38,730 bases of DNA from Thermoplasmata archaeon (GTDB lineage Archaea; Thermoplasmatota; Thermoplasmata; Thermoplasmatales; Thermoplasmataceae), in assembly GCA_021809755.1 (NCBI GenBank), contig JAJZJZ010000009.1, positions 1-38,730 on the forward strand, written 5' to 3'. A program made the position numbers and the translations under genes. Within the stretch, counting starts at the first letter, position 1. Each line of letters starts with the position of its first letter. The notes under the pieces were generated by a model that saw only the letters and a list, made by a program, of their open reading frames with translations, was not told the DNA's origin and did no database searches. Of the stretch, positions 25,311-33,880 are shown piece by piece.

Positions 25311-25942
25311 TGCTTAAAAAACTATTTCATATAGTACTTTTCATAGTTGCATTCTTATCCATTTTTTCATTCTATGCTTACGGAGAGATTACCCAGTCCA
25401 CGCATAATTTCAAGACTCAAAATTTTGCAGTAAATGTATGTAACACAAATGAAAAGAACACATTAATATTATCAAAAACAGTTTGTTGCATAACAACACT
25501 AGGGAACGGATTGAATATATCTTATGTGGGAGCAAATCCATCTTTTCCGAAACAATTCAATGTGTCAGGCGTAACTTATTTTATAAATATATTCAAGGGT
25601 AATTCTACAATATACGACAATTTATCATTCCAGGGAAGCAGTAATATCCAATATTTATGTTATCAGCATGGTGCTGGAATGTACCAAATATCAACTTATG
25701 TCGTAGTCGACACCAACAATTCTTCCGCAATATCTCATATATCATCTATTACTTACAAAGCGACGGCACTTCTTGTTTCCAGACCTGCAAACCCAACTGA
25801 ACTAATCTATCCGGGAATCGTATTTGGAGTTGTTGCTGTAGTTGTTTTTATACTATCAAGAATCTACGGGGAAGATACTAAATATGTTCCTGAACGTCTT
25901 CTCCATCAGAAGCAAAACTTGAAGCGGATAAGGAGAACATAG
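25310..25942 (+). CDS. second membrane-anchored ectodomain protein of the ABC cluster
   Basis: Function unknown. It has 210 residues: an N-terminal hydrophobic segment (LFHIVLFIVAFLSIFSFYAYG), an ectodomain of about 140 residues with four cysteines (VNVCNTN, TVCCITT, YLCYQH) and sequons NISY, NVSG, NSTI, NLSF and NSSA, then a C-terminal membrane helix (IYPGIVFGVVAVVVFIL) and a basic tail ending KQNLKRIRRT. The topology matches the protein at 22878-23735, though I see no clear sequence similarity, so these may be two subunits or distant relatives. The start is ATG 25310 overlapping the permease stop. It closes the cluster; 68 bases then separate it from the TPR gene. Confidence 0.75.
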   Translation: MLKKLFHIVLFIVAFLSIFSFYAYGEITQSTHNFKTQNFAVNVCNTNEKNTLILSKTVCCITTLGNGLNISYVGANPSFPKQFNVSGVTYFINIFKGNSTIYDNLSFQGSSNIQYLCYQHGAGMYQISTYVVVDTNNSSAISHISSITYKATALLVSRPANPTELIYPGIVFGVVAVVVFILSRIYGEDTKYVPERLLHQKQNLKRIRRT

Positions 25943-26010
25943 TAAAGAAGGTTATGCAATTCATAAGATACTTTACAATAAGTTAATGTATTTTAGGATA
26001 TTCTTGTCTT

Positions 26011-26706
26011 GTGCCGCAAGACGAATTAGGTAGGGACCAGGCAGAGATAGCTGATGATTACAATGAAAGAGGAGTTTCATTCTTTAATCTTAATAAATAT
26101 CCTGATGCAATAAAGGAGTTTACCAGGGCAATAAAGATACTTCCCAAAGATCCGGATTATTATTTTAACAGGGGATTATCATACTATTCCATGAGAATGT
26201 ATGAGCCTGCCATTAAGGACTTTAAGAAATCTATTGAACTATATCCTGAACATGCAGATTATTATAATGCTGCTGGAGCAGCCTTGGAAGATTCCGGAGA
26301 TCTTCAGGGAGCATATGATCTTTTCACTCAGGCAATAAAGATAGAAGGAGATATACCAGATTACTACTACAACAGGGGAAACGTGCTTTGGAAATTGAAG
26401 AAACTTGAAGAAGCCCTGCAGGATTATACTGAAGCAGTAAGGCTGAACAGCATGGACCAGATTTTCGTCTATAGAAGATATGAGTTGCTTATGGAAATGG
26501 GACAAAAAGAAAAAGCTCTAAGAGATATAGAAACGGCAATATCACTGGTTCCTGAAAATTTCAATTACCACATCATAAAGGCAGAAACGCTGGCTAAAAT
26601 GGGGAAGAAAAAGGAGGCCCTTGAAGCCTTTGAAGAGGCCTCAAGATATATTTCACAACCAGAACTCATTGAGGAAAAAAGAAAAGAACTTGAAAAGCTT
26701 CTTTAA
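26011..26706 (+). CDS. tetratricopeptide-repeat protein
   Basis: Soluble helical scaffold of 231 residues made almost wholly of about six TPR units of 34 residues (near 15, 49, 83, 117, 151 and 185). Each has the usual pattern, e.g. YNERGVSFFNLNKYPDAIKEF, YFNRGLSYYSMRMYEPAIKDF, YYNRGNVLWKLKKLEEALQDY. It probably mediates protein-protein contacts; there is no catalytic domain. The start is GTG 26011, with a GTATTTTAG element about 22 bases upstream; no earlier ATG is in frame near by. The XPD helicase gene starts 24 bases after its stop, so the two are probably in one operon and may work together. Confidence 0.87.
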   Translation: MPQDELGRDQAEIADDYNERGVSFFNLNKYPDAIKEFTRAIKILPKDPDYYFNRGLSYYSMRMYEPAIKDFKKSIELYPEHADYYNAAGAALEDSGDLQGAYDLFTQAIKIEGDIPDYYYNRGNVLWKLKKLEEALQDYTEAVRLNSMDQIFVYRRYELLMEMGQKEKALRDIETAISLVPENFNYHIIKAETLAKMGKKKEALEAFEEASRYISQPELIEEKRKELEKLL

Positions 26707-26730
26707 TTGAAGAAATAAAAGGTAAGCAGG

Positions 26731-28605
26731 TTGGTTCATGAATCTTTTAACGCTCTCAATTTAAGGAATTATCAAAAAGATGCAATAGAATTTGTAATCA
26801 ACAGCCTCAAGGAAAAAAATGGAGCAATACTGGAATCTCCAACCGGTTCAGGCAAAACAATTATGGGCCTTGTCTCTGCAATTTCTTTTGCAAGGGAAAA
26901 TAAGAAAAAAATTCTCTATCTTACCAGAACAAACTCTCAACAGAGTCAGGTTATTGAAGAAATCAGGGTCATTCAAAAATTTGTGAACATAAAAGCGACC
27001 GCAATACAGGGGAGGGGAAATCTTTGCCCATTGTATCGGGAAATTGAAAACGAAGATGATTTTACATCCGAATCGCTATCAAAAATGTGCTCCTCCAGAA
27101 AGAAAAAAGTTGTGGAAGGAAATCAGGATGCTTGCAGATTCTACAATTCAAAAGTGAAATCTGAGGAAATAAAAAGCCGTATTATTACTGAACTGATAAG
27201 TCCGGAAGCTGTTTATGAAGAACTGGTTCCTCTAGAAATTTGTCCATACGAGAGCATCAAATATGCAATGAGAGATGCAGAGATTTGCATAATGCCGTAT
27301 TCTTATTTTCTTAATCCGGGAATAGCCCCATCGGTATTGTATAATTGGAGAACTTCAAGGGAAAGTATAGTTATTATTTTAGACGAAGCGCACAATCTCC
27401 CTGAACTTTCAAGGGGGATTTTCTCTTTCAAAATAACAATGAGGCAGATTGAACTCGTGGAAAAGGAGTGTGCAGATTATGGGGACCCGGAATTCCTGCC
27501 AAGGATCAGAGCGAGCGATGTATGTGAATACATTAGAAATGCCATAATCGATATGGAAAAAGAGAGGCTTTCAGAACAGGAAGAAAGCAGAATGATGTTT
27601 CGGGATTTCATCGATTATATTCGAATAAATGGTAAATTGACGGGTGAAAATCTAGAGTATATTATTGATGGATTGGGGACTCTTGGTGATAGTATAGAAG
27701 AAACAAAGGAAAAACTTGGAAAGGTACCCAGATCACATGTTAAAACACTTTCCACTGAATTGAAATTTTGTCTCAATGCAGAGGAATCAAACTATATTGC
27801 CATTATAAGGAAAGATAATGGTGGTGTTTTTGAGGCGTATTGTCTCGACCCATCAATAGTTTTGAAACCTCTTCAGGAGTCTGCAACAATACATTTATCC
27901 GGAACTCTAAGACCGTTTGATATTTACTGCAGGATGACCGGATTTGAAGAATTGCCTGCAATGGCAATTGAGAACGTATTTCCTGAGAAGAATCTTCTTA
28001 TTGGATACAAAAAGGGGATTGGCACAAGATTTTCAGAATTGAACAGTGAGATGCTTCAAAAGATAGGTAATGAAATACAAAACATAATCAATTCAACTAA
28101 AAGAAAGACTATCGTGTTTTTTCCTTCAAGGAATTTAATGAATGAGGTTATTGACATAGTGGGAAATAAAGGAATCCTCATCGATTCGGGCGATTTGGAT
28201 CAAATAGATCTAATGCACCTTATAGATAAATTTAAGAAGGAAAACAGAGCCTTATTTACTGTTATAGGAGGGAGACTCTCAGAGGGAATAAATTTACCTG
28301 GAAAACTTTTGGAGATTGTGATCTTAGCTGGTATCCCATATCCCAAACCAGACGTGAAACAGAGAACCATAATGGCATATTATGATCATTTATACGGAAG
28401 GGGATGGGATTATGCAGTCACTTTTCCAACATTGGTAAAAATGAGACAAACCATAGGCAGACTTATACGAAATGTTGATGATAAAGGCGTTGCAGTAATA
28501 CTGGATGAGAGGGCAGAAATTTTTAAAGATTATCTTAAGGGGCTAAGGGAATTTATTGATGTTCAGAGAGAAATAGAAGATTTTTTCATAGGTATAATGA
28601 AATAA
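26731..28605 (+). CDS. xpd: XPD/Rad3-family DNA helicase with Fe-S cluster
   Basis: 5'-3' DNA helicase of superfamily 2 (624 residues), used in nucleotide excision repair and related processes. Walker A is SPTGSGKT (36-43), the Walker B box is DEAH (218-221), and motif VI is RQTIGRLIR near the C-terminus. Four cysteines are spaced as in XPD's 4Fe-4S domain: Cys99 (GRGNLC), Cys120, Cys135 (ACRFY) and Cys171 (ICPYES). The start is TTG 26731, supported by AAAAGGTAA about 7 bases upstream; no usable ATG precedes Walker A. The cluster depends on the Suf machinery encoded at 31-37 kb. Confidence 0.95.
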   Translation: MVHESFNALNLRNYQKDAIEFVINSLKEKNGAILESPTGSGKTIMGLVSAISFARENKKKILYLTRTNSQQSQVIEEIRVIQKFVNIKATAIQGRGNLCPLYREIENEDDFTSESLSKMCSSRKKKVVEGNQDACRFYNSKVKSEEIKSRIITELISPEAVYEELVPLEICPYESIKYAMRDAEICIMPYSYFLNPGIAPSVLYNWRTSRESIVIILDEAHNLPELSRGIFSFKITMRQIELVEKECADYGDPEFLPRIRASDVCEYIRNAIIDMEKERLSEQEESRMMFRDFIDYIRINGKLTGENLEYIIDGLGTLGDSIEETKEKLGKVPRSHVKTLSTELKFCLNAEESNYIAIIRKDNGGVFEAYCLDPSIVLKPLQESATIHLSGTLRPFDIYCRMTGFEELPAMAIENVFPEKNLLIGYKKGIGTRFSELNSEMLQKIGNEIQNIINSTKRKTIVFFPSRNLMNEVIDIVGNKGILIDSGDLDQIDLMHLIDKFKKENRALFTVIGGRLSEGINLPGKLLEIVILAGIPYPKPDVKQRTIMAYYDHLYGRGWDYAVTFPTLVKMRQTIGRLIRNVDDKGVAVILDERAEIFKDYLKGLREFIDVQREIEDFFIGIMK

Positions 28606-28658
28606 TCATGATTACTGTGAACGGTTAATATTAAATCCATTTAAAGCGCTATACATCC

Positions 28659-29636
28659 ATGCTTGCTGCACGAATTCACAGCCCAGGAGGTATTGAAAAC
28701 CTAAAACTGGATAATATTGAAGAACCTGAAATAAACGACGGGGAGATTCTTGTTAAAATAAAGTTGGCAGGGTTCAACCCTCTTGAATATAACCTTATAA
28801 ATGGAAAGGTAGTGTATTCGGTGAAACCATTTCCTCATATTCCCGGTTCAGAGGTGCTTGGAGAAGTTCTTAACGATGGAAGAATGGTAAAAAAAGGGGA
28901 CAGAGTAATTATATATAACCGGATATTTGACGGTAATTGTGATCTTTGTCTCTCCGGAAGGGAAAATCTGTGTTATAACGGTGGCCTTTGGGGAGTAATA
29001 ACAAATGGCGGTCTTACGGAAAAAATATTGATTAGCGAGAGGAATGTTGTAAAAATACCGGAATCAATTCCTGATGATATAGCAGTCTCAATACCAATAG
29101 GTGCACTGACAGCATATCATGCTCTGAGAAAGGCAAATGCATCAGCCGGCAAGAGCATACTTATATACGGAGCATCTGGAAACACAGGAATATTTGCTGC
29201 TCAGATAGCAAGGATCATGGGATTGAGGGTTTACGGAGTATCCAGAAAGACATGGGTCAAGGATTATGGGGTTCTGAAAACATTTCTCATGGACGACATA
29301 CCGGAAACCATGTCATTCGATATCGTTGTCAATTCGCTTGGTTCAAGGTTCTGGGAAAGTTCAATAAGTCATGTAAAGCAGGGTGGTTCTCTGGTATCTT
29401 TCGGCGTTCTCACAGGAAGGGAAACCACTCTGGACATCGCAACGTTATATACAAGAGAAATTCAGATAGTTGGGAGCACGGGAGGAACAAGAAACGATCT
29501 TATGGAACTTCTTAAAATAATGGAGACCAATCAGTTTAGGGTTCCGGTTGCAAAAAAATTCAAACTAGAAGAAATAAAAGACGCAATATCTTATTATGAA
29601 ACAGTTAGAGATGGAAGGGTATTAATCGAAATTTAA
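28659..29636 (+). CDS. MDR-family (alcohol dehydrogenase-like) oxidoreductase
   Basis: NAD(P)-dependent oxidoreductase of 325 residues. The N-terminal GroES-like domain and a Rossmann domain with YGASGNTGIFAAQIARIMG are clear. The structural-zinc lobe reads DGNCDLCLSGRENLC: three cysteines plus Asp in place of the first. The catalytic-zinc site is not kept: FNPLEYN replaces the usual C-x-T/S-D, and GSE replaces GHE. So it may be a zinc-poor reductase such as a quinone/enoyl reductase-like enzyme rather than an alcohol dehydrogenase. Substrate unknown. ATG 28659; a TTAATATTAAAT element is centred 28 bases upstream (leaderless). It is convergent with rpe, 17 bases apart. Confidence 0.87.
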   Translation: MLAARIHSPGGIENLKLDNIEEPEINDGEILVKIKLAGFNPLEYNLINGKVVYSVKPFPHIPGSEVLGEVLNDGRMVKKGDRVIIYNRIFDGNCDLCLSGRENLCYNGGLWGVITNGGLTEKILISERNVVKIPESIPDDIAVSIPIGALTAYHALRKANASAGKSILIYGASGNTGIFAAQIARIMGLRVYGVSRKTWVKDYGVLKTFLMDDIPETMSFDIVVNSLGSRFWESSISHVKQGGSLVSFGVLTGRETTLDIATLYTREIQIVGSTGGTRNDLMELLKIMETNQFRVPVAKKFKLEEIKDAISYYETVRDGRVLIEI

Positions 29637-29653
29637 AAATCTCAGGATCATAG

Positions 29654-30298
29654 CTAGAGTGATTTCAACTTCCCAATTCGCTCTGAAATATTTCCTCCAT
29701 ATATATATGAAGCAGATACAAGGATATCTGCTCCAGCATCCAAAGCCTTTTTCCCTGTAATTTCGTTTATACCGCCATCTATTTCGATCATCGTTTCCAG
29801 GTCATTCTTATTTATGAATTCTCTGACTTTTTTTACATTATCCAAACTCATTTCTATGAATGACTGGCCTGAAAATCCAGGATATACCGACATTATGAGA
29901 ACAATATAGGCACCATCCAGGTATTGTTCTACCTTGGAGAACGGAGTATCTGGATTTATTACAATGCCATACTTTTTTCCAGAATTTTTAATTTCCCTAA
30001 AGGTTTCATGAATATTACAAAGCGATTCATAATGAATCAGAAATATGTCAGCTCCCGCTTCTGAAAACTTTCTCCAGTATTTATCAGGTTTTTCAACCAT
30101 GAGGTGAACTTCAAGTGGAACGGTTGCAACACTTCTAATGGCCTTCACCAGATCTGGTCCCATGGTAAGATTGGGTACAAAGTGACCGTCCATGACATCA
30201 AGATGAAACATGTCAGCGTGAGCAGCTTCTGACAGTTTTACCTGCTCTCCAAGTTGTGTAAGGTTGCTGGAGATTATTGAGGGGGAGATAATAACCAT
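29654..30298 (-). CDS. rpe: ribulose-phosphate 3-epimerase
   Basis: Interconverts ribulose 5-phosphate and xylulose 5-phosphate in the pentose phosphate pathway. TIM-barrel protein of 214 residues, the normal length. Diagnostic segments are ISPSIISSN, FHLDVMDGHFVPNLTMGP (catalytic Asp and metal ligands), EVHLMVEKPD, an MSVYPGFSGQSF loop (family consensus MTVNPGFGGQ, so two changes) and EIDGGI near 175. ATG 30298. It lies 41 bases after the Nudix gene on the same strand, so they may be co-transcribed. Confidence 0.95.
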   Translation of the reverse strand: MVIISPSIISSNLTQLGEQVKLSEAAHADMFHLDVMDGHFVPNLTMGPDLVKAIRSVATVPLEVHLMVEKPDKYWRKFSEAGADIFLIHYESLCNIHETFREIKNSGKKYGIVINPDTPFSKVEQYLDGAYIVLIMSVYPGFSGQSFIEMSLDNVKKVREFINKNDLETMIEIDGGINEITGKKALDAGADILVSASYIYGGNISERIGKLKSL

Positions 30299-30339
30299 GG
30301 CAGTTTATTTCAATTACATATTAGATTTTCACTCTTGTT

Positions 30340-30765
30340 CTATTTGTATTGCCCATTTGCAATAATAAAATCATAAGCCTTTCTGATTATTTCCTTCTGG
30401 TTCTGGAATGATAAAGACTTCATGGATTCATCCAGCGATAGCCAGACAAAACCGGTATGTTCCTGCGAAATGTGAACCTCAGAATTATCAGAAACATTTC
30501 CCAGATAGAGAGAGACCTTTTTCCAAATCTTTTCACCTTCATAAGTGTACCAATATTCCTGAAGTTCTCTGAAACCCTCTAGAAGATTCACAGTTAGACC
30601 AGTTTCCTCCAGTGCTTCCCTTTTTGCAGCAATTAGTTCACTTTCACCTTTTTCAATGTGCCCCTTTGGCATATCTAGAAAACCTTCTCTTCTTTTAAGG
30701 AATAGAAATTCTATCTTACCTTTATTTCTGAATATTATGATACCTGAACTTATCTCTTCCTTCAT
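30340..30765 (-). CDS. Nudix hydrolase
   Basis: Pyrophosphohydrolase of 141 residues. The Nudix box fits the consensus GX5EX7REUXEEXGU: GHIEKGESELIAAKREALEETGL contains the Gly, Glu and REALEETG elements. It resembles small Ap4A/NTP-cleaving members (IIIFRNKG, FLFLKRREGFLDMPKG). The substrate is not certain. A TTG at 30774 is in frame, but ATG 30765 is preferred, with a CATTTAAGG element about 30 bases upstream. Confidence 0.9.
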   Translation of the reverse strand: MKEEISSGIIIFRNKGKIEFLFLKRREGFLDMPKGHIEKGESELIAAKREALEETGLTVNLLEGFRELQEYWYTYEGEKIWKKVSLYLGNVSDNSEVHISQEHTGFVWLSLDESMKSLSFQNQKEIIRKAYDFIIANGQYK

Positions 30766-30931
30766 ATTATTCAATCAATGAGAAAAGTACCTTAAATGTT
30801 TCTGTTTTGATTATGGAAATCAAACAGCCATAATAAGTGTGGTCAATATAACTACTACAAAAAAATTTTCGACATGGGCTTAGTAAGATTTATTGTTTGC
30901 TTCTCTGATGGAAAATATATTATATTTATTC

Positions 30932-31591
30932 TTAAATTCCAACTTCAACGACACATTTATTGCCGCCATCTGAGAACCTTTCCGTTATCTTAAAATCTTT
31001 TTCTCCCGACTCACTTATGACACTTGATCCAAGTACTCCGCAAACAATCTTACTGTTTGTTCTTGCAAGCTCGTAAAATATACAGTTATGCCTGATAATT
31101 CTCACGGTATCCCCATCTATTTCCATTCTTGCATAATACCCCATCCTGTTTAAAGCCTGAACGAAATTCCTCAGTTTCTCGACTTTTTCATCTCTTGTGG
31201 ACAGGTTACTAGATTGTTCGGAAAATCCAGCCTGATGAATCATCCTGTCAGCAACCTTTCCAAGAATTATATTTAACTGATCCTGTCCAAGTGTCTGCTG
31301 AATTTCATCAAGAAGTATGGTGGATAGTTCGGCATATTTCTTAGGGAACAGATCCAACCCTTTGTCCGTAATTTCGTAATGTTTCGATGGTCTTCCACTC
31401 TTTTCTTTCTTAAAAAAACCCTTTACATATCCCATTTTCTCAAGAGAATCCATGTGCTCCTTAACCGCAGTCTTATTAATTGACAGAAGCTCAGAAAGTT
31501 CAGCCATGCTTCGCTCTGATTCTCCCAAAATATTGAGTATATTGTTTTTCATTTCCCCCAGGAGGCCTTCAACTGCAAGATGGTTTTCCAT
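30932..31591 (-). CDS. sufR: SufR-like iron-sulfur-sensing transcriptional repressor
   Basis: Winged-helix regulator of 219 residues. The N-terminal HTH (NILNILGESERSMAELSELLSINKTAVKEHM) and wing (FKKEKSGRPSKHYEIT) are like DeoR/ArsR-type SufR proteins. The C-terminal half has cysteines at 170 (RHNC), 184 (KIVC) and 213 (NKCVV). As I recall the cyanobacterial SufR pattern (four cysteines that bind a 4Fe-4S cluster), these match the first, second and fourth positions, the 184-213 spacing agreeing exactly; the third is replaced (Lys198). It diverges from the suf operon, so it probably represses suf when its cluster is intact. ATG 31591, with a TTATATAC box about 25 bases upstream (leaderless). 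Confidence 0.85.
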   Translation of the reverse strand: MENHLAVEGLLGEMKNNILNILGESERSMAELSELLSINKTAVKEHMDSLEKMGYVKGFFKKEKSGRPSKHYEITDKGLDLFPKKYAELSTILLDEIQQTLGQDQLNIILGKVADRMIHQAGFSEQSSNLSTRDEKVEKLRNFVQALNRMGYYARMEIDGDTVRIIRHNCIFYELARTNSKIVCGVLGSSVISESGEKDFKITERFSDGGNKCVVEVGI

Positions 31592-31632
31592 AATAAGTCA
31601 TAATGTGAAATGTATATAAGTACTTTACCGAC

Positions 31633-31656
31633 TTTAAACATAAGAAAGTGTTTAAA
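31633..31656. promoter_or_regulatory. candidate SufR operator overlapping the sufC TATA box
   Basis: Perfect inverted repeat TTTAAACA, 8-base spacer TAAGAAAG, TGTTTAAA. The right arm forms part of the GTTTAAAT element that lies about 26 bases before sufC ATG 31681. Binding here would block TBP access, and the site lies between the sufR and sufC starts. The operator role is inference. Confidence 0.6.
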
Positions 31657-31680
31657 TAGAAACAATCAATCATGGACATA

Positions 31681-32421
31681 ATGACTGAACTTATCATCAA
31701 GAATCTAAGTGCAAGAGTTGAGGGGAAGGAAATCCTCAAGGATGTTAATCTTACCATAAGAGGCGGTGAAATTCATGCTCTAATGGGTCCTAATGGTGCA
31801 GGAAAAAGCACTTTGGGAAACGTTCTAATTGGGCACCCCAATTATGAGATAACAGGAGGATCAATAAAGCTTGATGGCGTTGAACTCGTAGGAAAATATC
31901 CTGAAGAAAGGGCAAGGGCAGGATTGTACCTGGCTTTTCAGAGTCCCGTTGCAATACCAGGAGTAAAATTATCTGCTTTTCTTAGAACTGCTTATAAAAA
32001 CCTTCATCCTGAAGAGAAACTTTCCGTAAACGATTTCTATAAACTTGTATCTTCCCATCTAAAGAAAGTTGGCCTTGACGAATCATTTATGTCAAGATCT
32101 GTCAATGACGGCTTTTCAGGTGGAGAGAGGAAAAGACTGGAAATACTTCAAATGGTCATATTAAGACCAAAGATCATTGTTCTCGATGAAATTGACTCAG
32201 GTCTGGATGTTGATGCACTGGGTCTTATATCAGATGAAATTCTGCAATTCTTCAGCGATCAGACAGCATTCCTCATAGTAACGCACTATCAGAGAATTCT
32301 GAAGAGAATAGACCCGCAGTTTGTTCATGTCTTAATGAATGGGAAAATTGCAAAGGAAGGAGACAGGGAACTGGCATTAAGGATTGAAAATGAAGGATAT
32401 GACTGGATAAGAGGTAATTAA
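31681..32421 (+). CDS. sufC: Fe-S assembly ATPase SufC
   Basis: ABC-type ATPase that drives the SufBCD scaffold (246 residues). Walker A is GPNGAGKS, the SufC-specific signature is SGGERKRLEILQM, and Walker B is KIIVLDEIDSGLD. The upstream in-frame ATG at 31672 is only 17 bases from the TATA box, whereas ATG 31681 is 26 away, so the latter is taken as a leaderless start. It is the first gene of the five-gene suf operon; sufB starts 1 base after its stop. Confidence 0.97.
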   Translation: MTELIIKNLSARVEGKEILKDVNLTIRGGEIHALMGPNGAGKSTLGNVLIGHPNYEITGGSIKLDGVELVGKYPEERARAGLYLAFQSPVAIPGVKLSAFLRTAYKNLHPEEKLSVNDFYKLVSSHLKKVGLDESFMSRSVNDGFSGGERKRLEILQMVILRPKIIVLDEIDSGLDVDALGLISDEILQFFSDQTAFLIVTHYQRILKRIDPQFVHVLMNGKIAKEGDRELALRIENEGYDWIRGN

Positions 32422-32422
32422 T

Positions 32423-33874
32423 ATGGAAGTACAAAACATGAGTAAAGATGAAGAAATAGAAAAACTGCTGGAAAGTGTAAAGAATATCACTTCAAAGAAA
32501 AGTGATTGGGAATTCAAAGATTCATTTAAACCGCAATATACGACAGGTAAAGGCCTAAATAAGAAGGTTGTTGAGGAAATTTCAGATATAAAGAATGAAC
32601 CGGACTGGATGAGAAGAATCAGGCTAAAGGCTTTGGAAATTTTTGAAGCCAAACCGGTACCAACATGGGGGCCAGATCTCTCTGGAATCGACTGGGAAAA
32701 TATATCATATTACAATAAACCTGGAGACAGTAATACGAACAGTTGGGATGATGTACCCGAGATGATTAAGGACACTTTCCAGAAACTGGGCATTCCAGAA
32801 ATGGAACAGAAATATCTGGCAGGGTCCGTAGCACAATATGAAAGTGAAGGAGTATATCACTCCCTTAGGAAAGTGTGGGAAGACAAAGGAGTAGTTTTCA
32901 TGGATCTGGACAGTGCCATAAGGGAGCATCCTGATCTCGTTAAACAATACTTCTGCAAGGCAGTACCTATAACGGACAACAAGTTTGCAGCGCTAAATGG
33001 AGCTGTATGGAGTGGTGGATCATTTCTATATGTGCCAAAGGGTGTGCATATTGACATGCCACTTCAGACATATTTCAGGATGAATAATGAGGGTACAGGT
33101 CAGTTTGAACATACCATAGTGGTGGCAGACGAGGGCTCCAGTGTTCACTACATAGAAGGATGCACAGCTCCAAGATGGGACAAGAACTCACTTCACAGTG
33201 CAATAGTGGAGATATACGTCAACAAGAATGCAAAGGCAAGATATACAAGTGTTCAGAACTGGTCAAAGAGTGTTTACAACATGCCTACCAAGAGGGCATG
33301 GGTAGAGGAAAACGGTCAGATGGAATGGGTTGGTGGATCATTGGGTTCTAAGGTAACAATGCTTTATCCTTCATCATATCTAAGGGGTGCACATGCATCA
33401 GCTTCAAACCTAAACATTTCCCTTGCAGGACCAGGCACAGTTAAGGATACAGGCGCAAAGGCACTTCACTTTGCCCCATATACGACAAGTAAAATTGTTG
33501 CCAAGAGTATAAGTATAGAGGACGGAAAGGCAATTTACAGAGGTTTGCTCAGAATAAATAAGGGAGCGATAGAATCCAAGAGTCATGTACAGTGCGATGC
33601 CCTTCTCATAAACGACGAATCAGCTTCCTATACATTCCCACATGATGAAATATATGAGCCAACTGCAACCTTTGGTCATGAAGCGAGTGTCGGAAAAATT
33701 GGTACTGAAGAGTTAACTTATCTGAGGTCAAGAGGACTTTCTGAGGATGAAGCAAGTTCGATGATAGTACTTGGTTTCCTGGATGATGTAATGAGAGAAA
33801 TACCCATGGAATTTGCCATTGAGATGAACAGACTCATTAAGATGGAAATGTCCAAGATGGGCGCAGTAGGATGA
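32423..33874 (+). CDS. sufB: Fe-S cluster assembly scaffold SufB
   Basis: Core scaffold subunit of the SufBC2D complex (483 residues). Recognisable blocks are FMDLDSAIREHPDLVKQYF, SGGSFLYVPKGVHIDMPLQTYFRMN, GQFEHTIVVADEGSSVHYIEGCTAP and SHVQCDALLINDESASYTFP; the last contains the conserved cysteine implicated in cluster assembly. It ends in an ELTYLRSRGLSEDEAS segment shared with SufD. ATG 32423 has GAGGT 7 bases upstream, within the end of sufC, so translation is coupled. Confidence 0.98.
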   Translation: MEVQNMSKDEEIEKLLESVKNITSKKSDWEFKDSFKPQYTTGKGLNKKVVEEISDIKNEPDWMRRIRLKALEIFEAKPVPTWGPDLSGIDWENISYYNKPGDSNTNSWDDVPEMIKDTFQKLGIPEMEQKYLAGSVAQYESEGVYHSLRKVWEDKGVVFMDLDSAIREHPDLVKQYFCKAVPITDNKFAALNGAVWSGGSFLYVPKGVHIDMPLQTYFRMNNEGTGQFEHTIVVADEGSSVHYIEGCTAPRWDKNSLHSAIVEIYVNKNAKARYTSVQNWSKSVYNMPTKRAWVEENGQMEWVGGSLGSKVTMLYPSSYLRGAHASASNLNISLAGPGTVKDTGAKALHFAPYTTSKIVAKSISIEDGKAIYRGLLRINKGAIESKSHVQCDALLINDESASYTFPHDEIYEPTATFGHEASVGKIGTEELTYLRSRGLSEDEASSMIVLGFLDDVMREIPMEFAIEMNRLIKMEMSKMGAVG

Positions 33875-33880
33875 TATTCC

